This document shows, one piece after another, positions 1-6,537 of a stretch of DNA of 7,969 nucleotides. The stretch spans positions 1 to 7,969 of the forward strand of contig JAHFTN010000075.1 of NCBI GenBank assembly GCA_023269365.1. Reading direction: 5' to 3'. The DNA comes from Chlamydiota bacterium. GTDB taxonomy: Bacteria > Chlamydiota > Chlamydiia > Chlamydiales > Rhabdochlamydiaceae. Below the pieces are notes generated by a model. The model was not told where the DNA came from and ran no database searches. It was given only the letters and a program-made list of their open reading frames with translations. Positions within the stretch are counted from its first letter, which is position 1, and each line of letters opens with the position of its first letter. The translations under genes were made by a program, and so were the position numbers.

Positions 1-90
1 CGTCGTCATAGGAGTCTTTAGCCTTTAAAAAGGTTGAGTTGTTCTTAAAAAGAACCCCTCTCACTCAACGAAAACGAGGATTTTTGAGGG

Positions 91-173
91 TTTTTCCCAC
101 AGGTTCAAGAGCCACTTCGAAGGACATACTTTAATAAGTAGACCGAGAAGTGGCTCTTGAGCCTGCGGAAAAA
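91..173. repeat. Long imperfect inverted repeat (hairpin of about 26 bp) in the intergenic region
   Basis: The arms 100-118 and 147-165 pair over 19 bp with a single G-T wobble. Beyond one mismatch the pairing resumes as TTTTTCC (91-98, with one bulged C) with GGAAAAA (167-173). The 28-nt loop has its own 5-bp tip hairpin (127-131 with 136-140). The flanks are T-rich on the left and A-rich on the right, the reverse of what an intrinsic terminator needs on either strand, so it is not a classical terminator. No target-site duplication is evident. It could be a dispersed palindromic repeat, an RNA processing site or part of a non-coding RNA. Confidence 0.75.
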
Positions 174-268
174 AGATCGAAAAGCCTATTTTCCGTTTAG
201 TGAGATGGGTTCGCGAATGGCCAGTCTACTTTCTCCTTCATTTTTTTTCCACAAGATTTCCATTCCCC

Positions 269-297
269 TTGCAAAAAGAGTGTTCCTGTCCTAGTAT
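269..297 (+). promoter_or_regulatory. Candidate sigma-70-type promoter for miaB
   Basis: A -35 box TTGCAA (269-274, 4/6 match) and a -10 box TAGTAT (292-297, 4/6 match) are separated by exactly 17 bp. Transcription would start near 304, giving a leader of about 27 nt before ATG 331. The placement is ideal, but the match is moderate and was found by eye. Confidence 0.5.
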
Positions 298-330
298 TGA
301 AGCCTCTTTCATAACGGGATTTACTTTACT

Positions 331-1683
331 ATGCGCATGCTAAAAAATTTCTTTATCCGCACCTATGGCTGCCAGATGAACGAGCTCGACTCTGAGATCA
401 TGGTGGGACAGCTTCTCAAGCGGGGACTGACTCGCACCTACGAAGAAACAGATGCCGACCTCTTGATCTTCAACACCTGCTCTATCCGAGATCTTGCCGA
501 ACGCAAGGTGATGGGGAAAATCGGCCAGCTGGGGCGGTCGCGTCAAAAAAGGCCTTTAATCGGAGTTACGGGCTGTATGGCAATGGCTAAAAAAGAATCT
601 TTATTCCGCAAACTCCCCCACATCGATTTCATCATCGGGACCAACAACATCAGCGAGTTAAACGACGTACTCGATGAGGTGCTAGAGACGCAAAAACACG
701 TGATCCGCGCCCAGGACCAATTTGAAGAAAATCTCAACTATTTTGTAGCTAAGCGGGATGACCCTGTCAAAGCGTTTGTCTCGATCATCCGCGGCTGTGA
801 CAAATTTTGCACCTACTGCGTTGTCCCCTACACGCGAGGACAAGAGGTCTCTCGCCCCCCAGAGAGTATCGTAGAAGAGTGCACCCGCCTAGCTCAAAAT
901 GGATACAAAGAGATCACTCTTCTAGGACAAAATGTCAACAGCTACGGGAAAGACAAACCCGAATCGCACTGCCTTTTTCACGACCTCCTCTATCGGCTCG
1001 ACAAGATCCCCGGGATCGAGCGGATCCGTTTTATGACCTCCCACCCCGTCGATATCACCCTCGAGTTAATGCAGGCGATCCGCGACCTCCCTTCCGTCTG
1101 TGAATTTGTCCACTTCCCCATCCAGGCCGGATCCAGCCGGATCTTAAAGAAAATGCACCGCATTTACACGGTAGAGACCTACCTCGAAAAGGTAGCCCTC
1201 CTCCGCTCGATTGTCCCTCACGTCTCTTTGGGCACCGATATCATCGTGGGCTTCCCCACAGAAACAGAGGAAGAGTTCCAGATGACCTACGACATCTTTA
1301 AGCAGATCCGCTACTCTGTAGCCTTCCTCTTTGCCTACAGCGCGCGCAAAGGCACCCCCGCCTTCCGTTGGAAGGACGACATTGCAGAAGAGGTGAAGCA
1401 AGAACGTCTACAGCGCCTCTTAAGCCTGCACGACGAGATCTGTGCAGAAGAGAGGATCAGCTGCATTGGCACCGAGGTGGAAGTGTTAGTAGAAAAACGC
1501 AACCGCGATGAAAAACACCTAAAAGGCAGGACCCGCTGCTGGAAAAACGCCCTCTTCACCGGGCCCGATTCCCTCATCGGCACCTTGCAGACAGTTAAAG
1601 TCACAGGATTTAACCATCAGACTCTGATGGGAGAGCTCAGCGGGCAACCTCCCCTCGAAAAACCCCAGCTGCGCGTCATATGA
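331..1683 (+). CDS. miaB: tRNA-2-methylthio-N6-isopentenyladenosine(37) synthase MiaB
   Basis: A radical-SAM methylthiotransferase that converts i6A37 to ms2i6A37 in tRNAs reading UNN codons, in the cytosol. All family parts are visible in 450 residues (E. coli MiaB is about 474). The N-terminal cluster domain has Cys14 (TYGCQMN), Cys50 (NTCSIR) and Cys82 (VTGCM), which bind the auxiliary 4Fe-4S cluster. The radical-SAM core has the CxxxCxxC triad Cys156, Cys160 and Cys163 in RGCDKFCTYC. A TRAM RNA-binding domain lies at about 375-438. NTCSIR and CVVPYTRG favour MiaB over MtaB or RimO. The start is uncertain: ATG 331 and ATG 337 are both possible, and the second gives the usual short lead before TYGCQMN. 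Neither has a clear Shine-Dalgarno sequence; the nearest purine run is GGGA around 316-319. The gene is monocistronic here, with a promoter candidate at 269-297 and a hairpin 12 nt after the TGA stop. The MiaA enzyme that makes its substrate is not in the window. Confidence 0.96.
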   Translation: MRMLKNFFIRTYGCQMNELDSEIMVGQLLKRGLTRTYEETDADLLIFNTCSIRDLAERKVMGKIGQLGRSRQKRPLIGVTGCMAMAKKESLFRKLPHIDFIIGTNNISELNDVLDEVLETQKHVIRAQDQFEENLNYFVAKRDDPVKAFVSIIRGCDKFCTYCVVPYTRGQEVSRPPESIVEECTRLAQNGYKEITLLGQNVNSYGKDKPESHCLFHDLLYRLDKIPGIERIRFMTSHPVDITLELMQAIRDLPSVCEFVHFPIQAGSSRILKKMHRIYTVETYLEKVALLRSIVPHVSLGTDIIVGFPTETEEEFQMTYDIFKQIRYSVAFLFAYSARKGTPAFRWKDDIAEEVKQERLQRLLSLHDEICAEERISCIGTEVEVLVEKRNRDEKHLKGRTRCWKNALFTGPDSLIGTLQTVKVTGFNHQTLMGELSGQPPLEKPQLRVI

Positions 1684-1695
1684 AAAAATAGGAAT

Positions 1696-1727
1696 CTCCT
1701 AAAAGCTGCATAGGCAGCTTTTAGGAG
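1696..1727. terminator. Bidirectional hairpin terminator between miaB and the membrane-protein gene
   Basis: A perfect 14-bp inverted repeat (1696-1709 with 1714-1727) with a 4-nt loop (ATAG) lies between the convergent stop codons, 12 nt after the miaB TGA and 9 nt after the membrane-gene TAA. For the minus-strand transcript a run of six U (complement of A 1683-1688) follows after a short gap. For the plus strand the tail is AU-rich (TATTAGAATTTAT) but has no pure U run, so termination should be better for the minus-strand operon. Confidence 0.85.
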
Positions 1728-1736
1728 TATTAGAAT

Positions 1737-2297
1737 TTATTTAGAAACTCGTGCGAGGACGTACCCTGCAAGGCTCCATCCGATCACGAGATCAACCAAG
1801 TTCATCATCACATAGCCAAGAGAAAAGCCAACCCAATTCCAGGCGGGAAAGACGCCAAGAACGCTCACTCCTATCCCAAAAAGGCATCCCATCCAGACCT
1901 TTTTCTTCAACGTAAGACCCTTTGATTGCAAAAATATCCAAGAGAGGATCAAAGCTCCAATGACTTGGAAGAAGAAAGAGAAGAGGAGAGGCTTCACTCC
2001 ACGAAGACCAAAACCCTCAGGAACAACAGCGGCAAAGACAAAAGGTCCATTTTCCATTTTTTCCATAGAGCGATTCATCTCAGCAGAAGAGGAATTTTCA
2101 TCGTGAGAAAAAGTGTAAGGGATGATGTACATGCCGCGCGTGGGGGCATTATCTTTAATCACTGAAGCGACTCTTTCTTCATGTTTAAAAGAGTGGAAAC
2201 ACTGGTGGTGCCAAGGAAGGATCATCCACGATATCAATCCCCAAATGAAAACGACAAGTCCCCCTATGAGACCTGATTTTAATAACGATTTAGACAT
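1737..2297 (-). CDS. Uncharacterised four-helix integral membrane protein
   Basis: I cannot name this 186-residue protein. Hydrophobicity by eye gives four membrane segments: about 8-28, 101-124, 133-151 and 157-182. Lys/Arg content (N-terminal MSKSLLK, the 126-134 loop with KGLTLKKK, C-terminal ARVSK) puts both ends and the middle loop in the cytoplasm, which leaves residues 29-100 as one exported loop. There is no cleavable signal peptide. Helix 1 runs into SWMILPWHH, a Trp/Pro/His-rich segment. I recall similar short membrane proteins of unknown function in other Gram-negative bacteria, but cannot verify this. The gene is the last of the glgB-ligA operon: ATG at 2297 follows the ligA TAG by 13 nt, with GGAG at 2305-2308 spaced 7 nt from the start, a strong ribosome site. 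Its TAA lies 9 nt before the shared terminator hairpin. It is intact and looks like a real gene; its role is unknown. Confidence 0.88.
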   Translation of the reverse strand: MSKSLLKSGLIGGLVVFIWGLISWMILPWHHQCFHSFKHEERVASVIKDNAPTRGMYIIPYTFSHDENSSSAEMNRSMEKMENGPFVFAAVVPEGFGLRGVKPLLFSFFFQVIGALILSWIFLQSKGLTLKKKVWMGCLFGIGVSVLGVFPAWNWVGFSLGYVMMNLVDLVIGWSLAGYVLARVSK

Positions 2298-2310
2298 AGA
2301 TAAACTCCAA

Positions 2311-4302
2311 CTATAATAAGTTCTTAAACTCTTCTTCGGAAAGCACTCTAATGCCTAGCTCTAACGCTTTAGTGAGTTTGGAGCCGGGCTCTTCTCCTGC
2401 AAGGAGATAGTCTGTTTTCTTACTAACAGATCCGACCACTTTTCCGCCACACTCTTCAATCAATGCGGTCGCTTGGGAGCGGGAATAATGGGGAAGCGTC
2501 CCTGTCAACACGAAGATCTTATTGAGAAAACGATGGTCTTTACGGCGCTGGCGTTGAGGAGCATGAGGAACCACTCCTAGTGCAAGAAGGTCGTGAATCT
2601 CTTTGAGGTTCTTTTCCTCTTTAAAATAGGCGGCAACCGAGTGAGCAATTTTTGTACCAATCCCTTGAATCTCTTGCAGCTCTTCTTGACTCATAAGGGA
2701 GAGCTTCTCGATGCTGCCCGCTGTCTGTGCAAGCATCTCTGCTGTCCCACTGCCCACATGCTTAATTCCCAGGGCGAGGAGAAAGCGAGAGAGGGGAGCT
2801 TGCTTTGAGCGCTCGATGCTCGTCAATAAATTCTCAACCGATTTTTCCTTAAAACCCTCGAGTTGAAAGAGATGTTGGGGTGTTAGTTTGTAGATGTCGG
2901 AGGGGTTGCGAATGAATTTGTGAGAAAAGAGGGCTTCTACCACCTTTTCCCCTAGATTCTCGATATCCATCGCCTCTTTAGAGGCAAAGTAGATGAGGCT
3001 GCGCATCTGCTGCTCAGGGCAGTGCTGTGTATTGGGACAACGCACTGCCACCTCCTCTTCGCTGATGACGACAAGCGTATGGCAACTGGGGCAACGATGG
3101 GGCATCTTCCAAGGAGGGGTGTGAGGAGATCTGCGCGCCGTATCCACCCTGACCACTTTGGGAATCACATCTCCCCCCTTTTCAATCACGACAAAGTCCC
3201 CTTCTCTAATGTCTTTGCGCTCTACCTCTTCTTGGTTGTGTAACGTCGCTCTAGAGATCGTGCTGCCAGAAACAAAGACAGGCTCGAGCTCTGCGACAGG
3301 GGTGAGCACGCCTGTGCGCCCCACTTGAACTGTAATTTTTTGGATGCGCGTCAATATTTGTTGCGGCGCAAATTTGTATGCAACAGCCCATCTAGGGCTT
3401 TTGCCAGTCACCCCCAAAAGATCATGCATTTTTAACTCATCGACTTTCACAACGATCCCATCGATCTCAAAAGGGAGTGTATGCCGCTTCTCTTCGATCT
3501 TATCCGCAAAAGTCAATACCTCATCGACACTAGAGCACCGTTTGCGGAAAAGGGGATCAAAGACAGGAAGACCTAACTTCTCTAAATAGGCATGACACGC
3601 CATCTGGGTTTGTACTGAAGCCTGTCTCTCATCGGCAATTCCATAAAAAATGACGCTCAATCCCCTTGTTGCAGCTTCTTTGGGATCCAAAAGTTTTAAG
3701 GCCCCCGCTGCCGCGTTGCGCGGGTTGGCATAGAGATCCTCTTCCGAGCGCGCTTTTTCTTTATTTAACGCTTCAAAAATAGTATGGGGCATAAACACCT
3801 CCCCGCGCAGCTCTACATCAACTTTTTGGTGCACCCTTAATGGCAAATTGCGCACCGTTTTCATATTTGCCGTAATGTCATCCCCTTTTTGCCCATCGCC
3901 TCGCGTCAACGCTTGTGTAAACACCCCGTTTTCATAGAGCACCGTGACGGCAATCCCATCCATTTTCAACTCGCAGCAAAAGTGGACCGCTGCTCCCTCT
4001 AGAAGCTTATGCACACGCCCCACAAAATCTTGCAACTCCTCTCGTGAATAGGTATTGGCCAAAGAAAGCATCGGAATCTTGTGCTTCACCTGCCTAAACC
4101 CCTTGAGCGTCCCTCCTCCCACCTTTTGCGTCGGCGACGCAGGAGTGATCCACTCGGGATGAGCTTTTTCTATCTCCTCGATTTTTTTAAAGAGTTGATC
4201 GTAGGCATAATCAGAAATTTTAGGAGAAGCTTCTAAGTAATAAAGGCGGTCGTGCTCTAACATTTCTGCAATCAGCTCTTTGTAGTCTTTTTGACTATAC
4301 AC
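2311..4302 (-). CDS. ligA: NAD-dependent DNA ligase LigA
   Basis: Seals nicks in duplex DNA during replication and repair, using NAD+ to adenylate itself. The 663 residues show the full bacterial LigA order. An Ia domain with Tyr and Asp residues for NMN binding lies at about 1-65 (HDRLYYLEASPKISDYAYD). The adenylation domain carries the AMP-accepting Lys113 in ELKMDG, RGEVF at 166-170 and DGIVVKVD at 281-288. An OB fold covers about 315-395. A four-cysteine zinc finger is formed by Cys404, Cys407, Cys422 and Cys428, with E. coli-like spacing. Helix-hairpin-helix repeats follow (GIKHVGSGTAE, IQGIGTKIA), then a BRCT domain at about 592-663. The start codon is GTG (4302-4300), inside the 3' end of glgB with an 8-nt overlap. 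GAGG at 4309-4312 lies about 6 nt upstream, and the N-terminus matches family length, so the overlap start is likely real and translationally coupled. The next gene follows after 13 nt. Confidence 0.98.
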   Translation of the reverse strand: MYSQKDYKELIAEMLEHDRLYYLEASPKISDYAYDQLFKKIEEIEKAHPEWITPASPTQKVGGGTLKGFRQVKHKIPMLSLANTYSREELQDFVGRVHKLLEGAAVHFCCELKMDGIAVTVLYENGVFTQALTRGDGQKGDDITANMKTVRNLPLRVHQKVDVELRGEVFMPHTIFEALNKEKARSEEDLYANPRNAAAGALKLLDPKEAATRGLSVIFYGIADERQASVQTQMACHAYLEKLGLPVFDPLFRKRCSSVDEVLTFADKIEEKRHTLPFEIDGIVVKVDELKMHDLLGVTGKSPRWAVAYKFAPQQILTRIQKITVQVGRTGVLTPVAELEPVFVSGSTISRATLHNQEEVERKDIREGDFVVIEKGGDVIPKVVRVDTARRSPHTPPWKMPHRCPSCHTLVVISEEEVAVRCPNTQHCPEQQMRSLIYFASKEAMDIENLGEKVVEALFSHKFIRNPSDIYKLTPQHLFQLEGFKEKSVENLLTSIERSKQAPLSRFLLALGIKHVGSGTAEMLAQTAGSIEKLSLMSQEELQEIQGIGTKIAHSVAAYFKEEKNLKEIHDLLALGVVPHAPQRQRRKDHRFLNKIFVLTGTLPHYSRSQATALIEECGGKVVGSVSKKTDYLLAGEEPGSKLTKALELGIRVLSEEEFKNLL

Positions 4303-6415
4303 TCACAACCTCGAAAATCAAAGTGGCCAAAGGAGCCAACTGTATCTTGTAATTATGCACTGTGGAGTTGAGCTTATCTGAACCAAAATATTCTTTTCTA
4401 TCTGTATTGAATACCTCTTTTAAAGAGGCAGCAAAAGGCAATCTTATAGAGTATTCAGGAACGTAATTAGGAGTGAAGTTGTGCACGACAAATACCATTT
4501 TACTGTGTCCTTTTCTCAGATAACTTAACACACAATTGCTTCTATCCGAACAGTCGACCCACTCAAATCCTTGGGGATTAAAATCTTGTTCCCATAGAGC
4601 GCTACACCCCAAATAAAAATGGTTTATCTCTTGAAAAAACCGCTGCAACTGTTGATGCCGCTCAAAGTGTAAGAGATGCCAAGGGAGTTCTTGCTTGCAA
4701 TTCCACTCCTCCCACTGCCCCAGTTCTGCTCCCATGAAAAGGAGTTTTTTTCCCACCTGAGTCAGCTGGTAACTATAAAGTAACCTCAAAGAGGCAAATT
4801 TCTGCCAGTCATCTCCAGGCATTTTAGAGAGAAGTGATGCTTTCCCATGTACCACTTCATCATGAGAAAGAGGTAAGATGTAGCGCTCAGAAAACGCATA
4901 GACGAGAGCAAAGGTTAAGTCCCCCTGGTGAAAAGAGCGAAAAAGGGGGTCTTTATGAAAATAGCGGAGGGTGTCATTCATCCATCCCATGTTCCACTTC
5001 ATCGTAAATCCCAATCCCCCCTGTTCCAAAGGGTGGGTGACCCCTAAAAACGAGGTCGATTCCTCTGCGATCCTGTGGGCAAAGGGGAATTTCTCCCTGA
5101 TAATGGCATTCAAATGTTTTATCCACTCGATCGCCTCTAAATTGTGATTCCCTCCAAAACAGTTGGGAATCCATTGCCCCGCCTCCCTTCCGTAGTCAAG
5201 ATAGAGCATTGACGCCACTGCGTCGACCCTGAGTCCATCGATGTGCATTTTGTCGAGCCAAAATAGGGCGCTTGCGATGAGGAAGTTGCTCACCTCAGAT
5301 CTTCCATAATTAAAAATACACGTGTTCCAGTGGGGATGGATTCCTCTTAGTGGATCTTCATGTTCATAGAGATAGGTCCCATCAAACTGCGCTAGCGCAT
5401 GCTCATCCATCGGAAAGTGGGCTGGCACCCAATCCAAAATGACGCCAATCCCCATTTGATGCAAGTGATCGATAAAAAACTGAAAATCTTGCACGCTGCC
5501 CATGCGCGAGGTCACGGCAAAAAACCCTGTCACCTGATAGCCCCACGACTCATCAAGGGGATGTTCCAAAAGGGGCATCAACTCGACATGCGTAAATCCC
5601 ATCTTTTTGCAATAGTTTCCAAGCTCAATAGCAAGCTCCCTATAGTTGAGCGAGTGCTCTCCCCTTCTCTTCCAAGAGTCTAGATGCACCTCATACACCA
5701 ACATCGGAAAAGCATCTCGATCTCGCTTTTGCCCCATCCACGCCCCATCTTGCCAGCTGTGCTGATCGACATTAGAGAGGATCGATGCCGTCTGAGGGCG
5801 CCGCTCGGAGAAGAGTGCATACGGATCTGCCTTGAGAAGAAGAGCCCCTTTAGCGGTACGAATCTCAAACTTGTATTTCTCTTGGGGCTCAAGTCCTGGG
5901 ACAAACAGCTCCCACACCCCAGAAGTTCCCATCTTGCGCATCGGATGTGCCCTTCCATCCCATAAGTTGAAATCCCCTACGAGCGCCACGCGATGGGCAT
6001 TGGGTGCCCAGAGAGTAAACTTCGCTCCAGCGATCCCCTGATGCACACATAATCGTCCGCCCATCACCTCGTAGAGCTGGTAGTGTACCCCCTTGCCAAA
6101 CAGATACGCATCGAAAGGACTAAATGTGGGCCAAAAAACATAAGGGTCATGCGCAAGCACCCCCTGATATAGATAGACGCGATAGTCTTTACATGTGGTG
6201 TGAGGAGGAACGAGACGCTCGAAGAGCCCTTCTCCCCCTACTTTTTGCGCCTCGACCATCTTGCCAAACAACTCAAAACGCACATAGGAAGCCCCCGGCT
6301 TCCACAGGCGAATGATTTTTTGCGTTTCCCCTGCAGGATGCAGCCCTAAAATGGCATGAGGGTCGGCATAGAAGCTCTCCTCTTGGCGCGCTATCTTGTT
6401 GCTCTGAATACTCAT
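4295..6415 (-). CDS. glgB: 1,4-alpha-glucan (glycogen) branching enzyme GlgB
   Basis: Cuts alpha-1,4-glucan chains and re-attaches the piece through an alpha-1,6 bond, creating glycogen branches; cytosolic. The 706 residues show an N1 beta-sandwich (about 15-110), a CBM48 N2 domain (about 120-220, with FTLWAPNAHRVALVGDFNLW), a GH13 subfamily 9 barrel and a C-terminal all-beta domain (about 600-706). The catalytic motifs are complete: DWVPAHFP at 328-335, the nucleophile Asp398 in GLRVDAV, the acid/base Glu451 in AEEST, and the transition-state Asp519 in SHDE. Their spacing equals that of E. coli residues 405, 458 and 526. An in-frame TAG lies upstream with no start codon between, so ATG 6415-6413 is the start; its ribosome site is weak (AAGAA). 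A promoter candidate with a perfect TTGACA lies 27-55 nt upstream. The gene begins the operon with ligA and the membrane protein gene. Many blocks resemble chlamydial GlgB. Confidence 0.98.
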   Translation of the reverse strand: MSIQSNKIARQEESFYADPHAILGLHPAGETQKIIRLWKPGASYVRFELFGKMVEAQKVGGEGLFERLVPPHTTCKDYRVYLYQGVLAHDPYVFWPTFSPFDAYLFGKGVHYQLYEVMGGRLCVHQGIAGAKFTLWAPNAHRVALVGDFNLWDGRAHPMRKMGTSGVWELFVPGLEPQEKYKFEIRTAKGALLLKADPYALFSERRPQTASILSNVDQHSWQDGAWMGQKRDRDAFPMLVYEVHLDSWKRRGEHSLNYRELAIELGNYCKKMGFTHVELMPLLEHPLDESWGYQVTGFFAVTSRMGSVQDFQFFIDHLHQMGIGVILDWVPAHFPMDEHALAQFDGTYLYEHEDPLRGIHPHWNTCIFNYGRSEVSNFLIASALFWLDKMHIDGLRVDAVASMLYLDYGREAGQWIPNCFGGNHNLEAIEWIKHLNAIIREKFPFAHRIAEESTSFLGVTHPLEQGGLGFTMKWNMGWMNDTLRYFHKDPLFRSFHQGDLTFALVYAFSERYILPLSHDEVVHGKASLLSKMPGDDWQKFASLRLLYSYQLTQVGKKLLFMGAELGQWEEWNCKQELPWHLLHFERHQQLQRFFQEINHFYLGCSALWEQDFNPQGFEWVDCSDRSNCVLSYLRKGHSKMVFVVHNFTPNYVPEYSIRLPFAASLKEVFNTDRKEYFGSDKLNSTVHNYKIQLAPLATLIFEVVSV

Positions 6416-6441
6416 CGTTCTTAGACTCTGAAATTTGCCCT

Positions 6442-6470
6442 ACCTTAGAAGAATTGCCCTCCGATGTCAA
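6442..6470 (-). promoter_or_regulatory. Candidate sigma-70-type promoter for the glgB-ligA operon
   Basis: On the minus strand a perfect -35 box TTGACA (6470-6465) is followed by 17 bp and then TAAGGT (6447-6442). The -10 box matches only 3/6, but at the most conserved positions T1, A2 and T6. Transcription would start near 6435, about 20 nt before the glgB ATG. This gives the three-gene operon its own start, separate from mtaB and the GH95-like gene. Confidence 0.6.
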
Positions 6471-6508
6471 GAACTGGGGAAACTGTCTTAGAGAACAAGG
6501 GCCCTTAA

Positions 6509-6536
6509 CTCGACTTTGAAAATGTACAAAGTCGAG
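6509..6536 (-). terminator. Hairpin right after the GH95-like gene, possible weak terminator
   Basis: A perfect 10-bp inverted repeat (6509-6518 with 6527-6536) with an 8-nt loop begins one base after the TAA stop at 6540-6538. It is followed on the transcript by TTAAGGGCCCTTG, which has no U-run and contains a 10-bp perfect palindrome (6497-6506). It may stop or stabilise the upstream mtaB transcript, or let it read into glgB. The structure is seen directly; its role is inferred. Confidence 0.5.
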
Positions 6537-6537
6537 C

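Larger units (their letters stand above)
1..330. other. Structured intergenic region with no supported gene
   Basis: All three plus-strand frames hit stops within the first 28 bases, so at most a few C-terminal codons of an upstream gene could lie here. A minus-strand ATG at 9-7 could open a gene leaving the left edge, but too little is visible to call it. Besides the long hairpin at 91-173, short stems can form at 22-33 (CCTT with AAGG), 41-55 (GTTCTT with AAGAAC) and 166-195 (CGGAAAA with TTTTCCG), with a 7-bp enclosing pair 33-39 and 63-69. No tRNA or rRNA motifs were recognised. The last 60 bases hold the miaB promoter candidate. Confidence 0.6.

Noticed and set aside
1..9. Possible start of a minus-strand gene (ATG at 9-7) leaving the left edge
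   Set aside because: Only three codons are visible and no clear ribosome site or promoter was found; cannot be supported.
91..173. Interpretation of the long hairpin as an intrinsic terminator
   Set aside because: The tract after the stem is A-rich on both transcripts (T-rich precedes it), the opposite of what is required.
205..294. A 29-codon open reading frame (ATG 205 to TAG 294) upstream of miaB, possible leader peptide
   Set aside because: No Shine-Dalgarno sequence, unremarkable composition, and its end overlaps the better supported miaB promoter; likely chance.
328..340. Treating the first ATG (331) of miaB as certain
   Set aside because: ATG 337 fits family length slightly better and neither start has a good ribosome site, so the choice is left open.
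807..1103. 98-codon open frame on the + strand within miaB
   Set aside because: Lies wholly inside the conserved radical-SAM region in another frame; Arg/Pro-rich composition typical of a shadow frame.
2311..4302. ligA could be a degenerate or frameshifted copy because it begins at GTG within another gene
   Set aside because: All domains, Lys113, the four zinc-binding Cys residues and the BRCT domain are intact at full length; GTG with GAGG upstream is a normal coupled start.
5399..5965. Several 90-codon open frames antisense or out of frame to glgB
   Set aside because: They overlap the conserved GlgB catalytic and CBM48 coding region, have no ribosome sites, and give low-complexity shadow translations.
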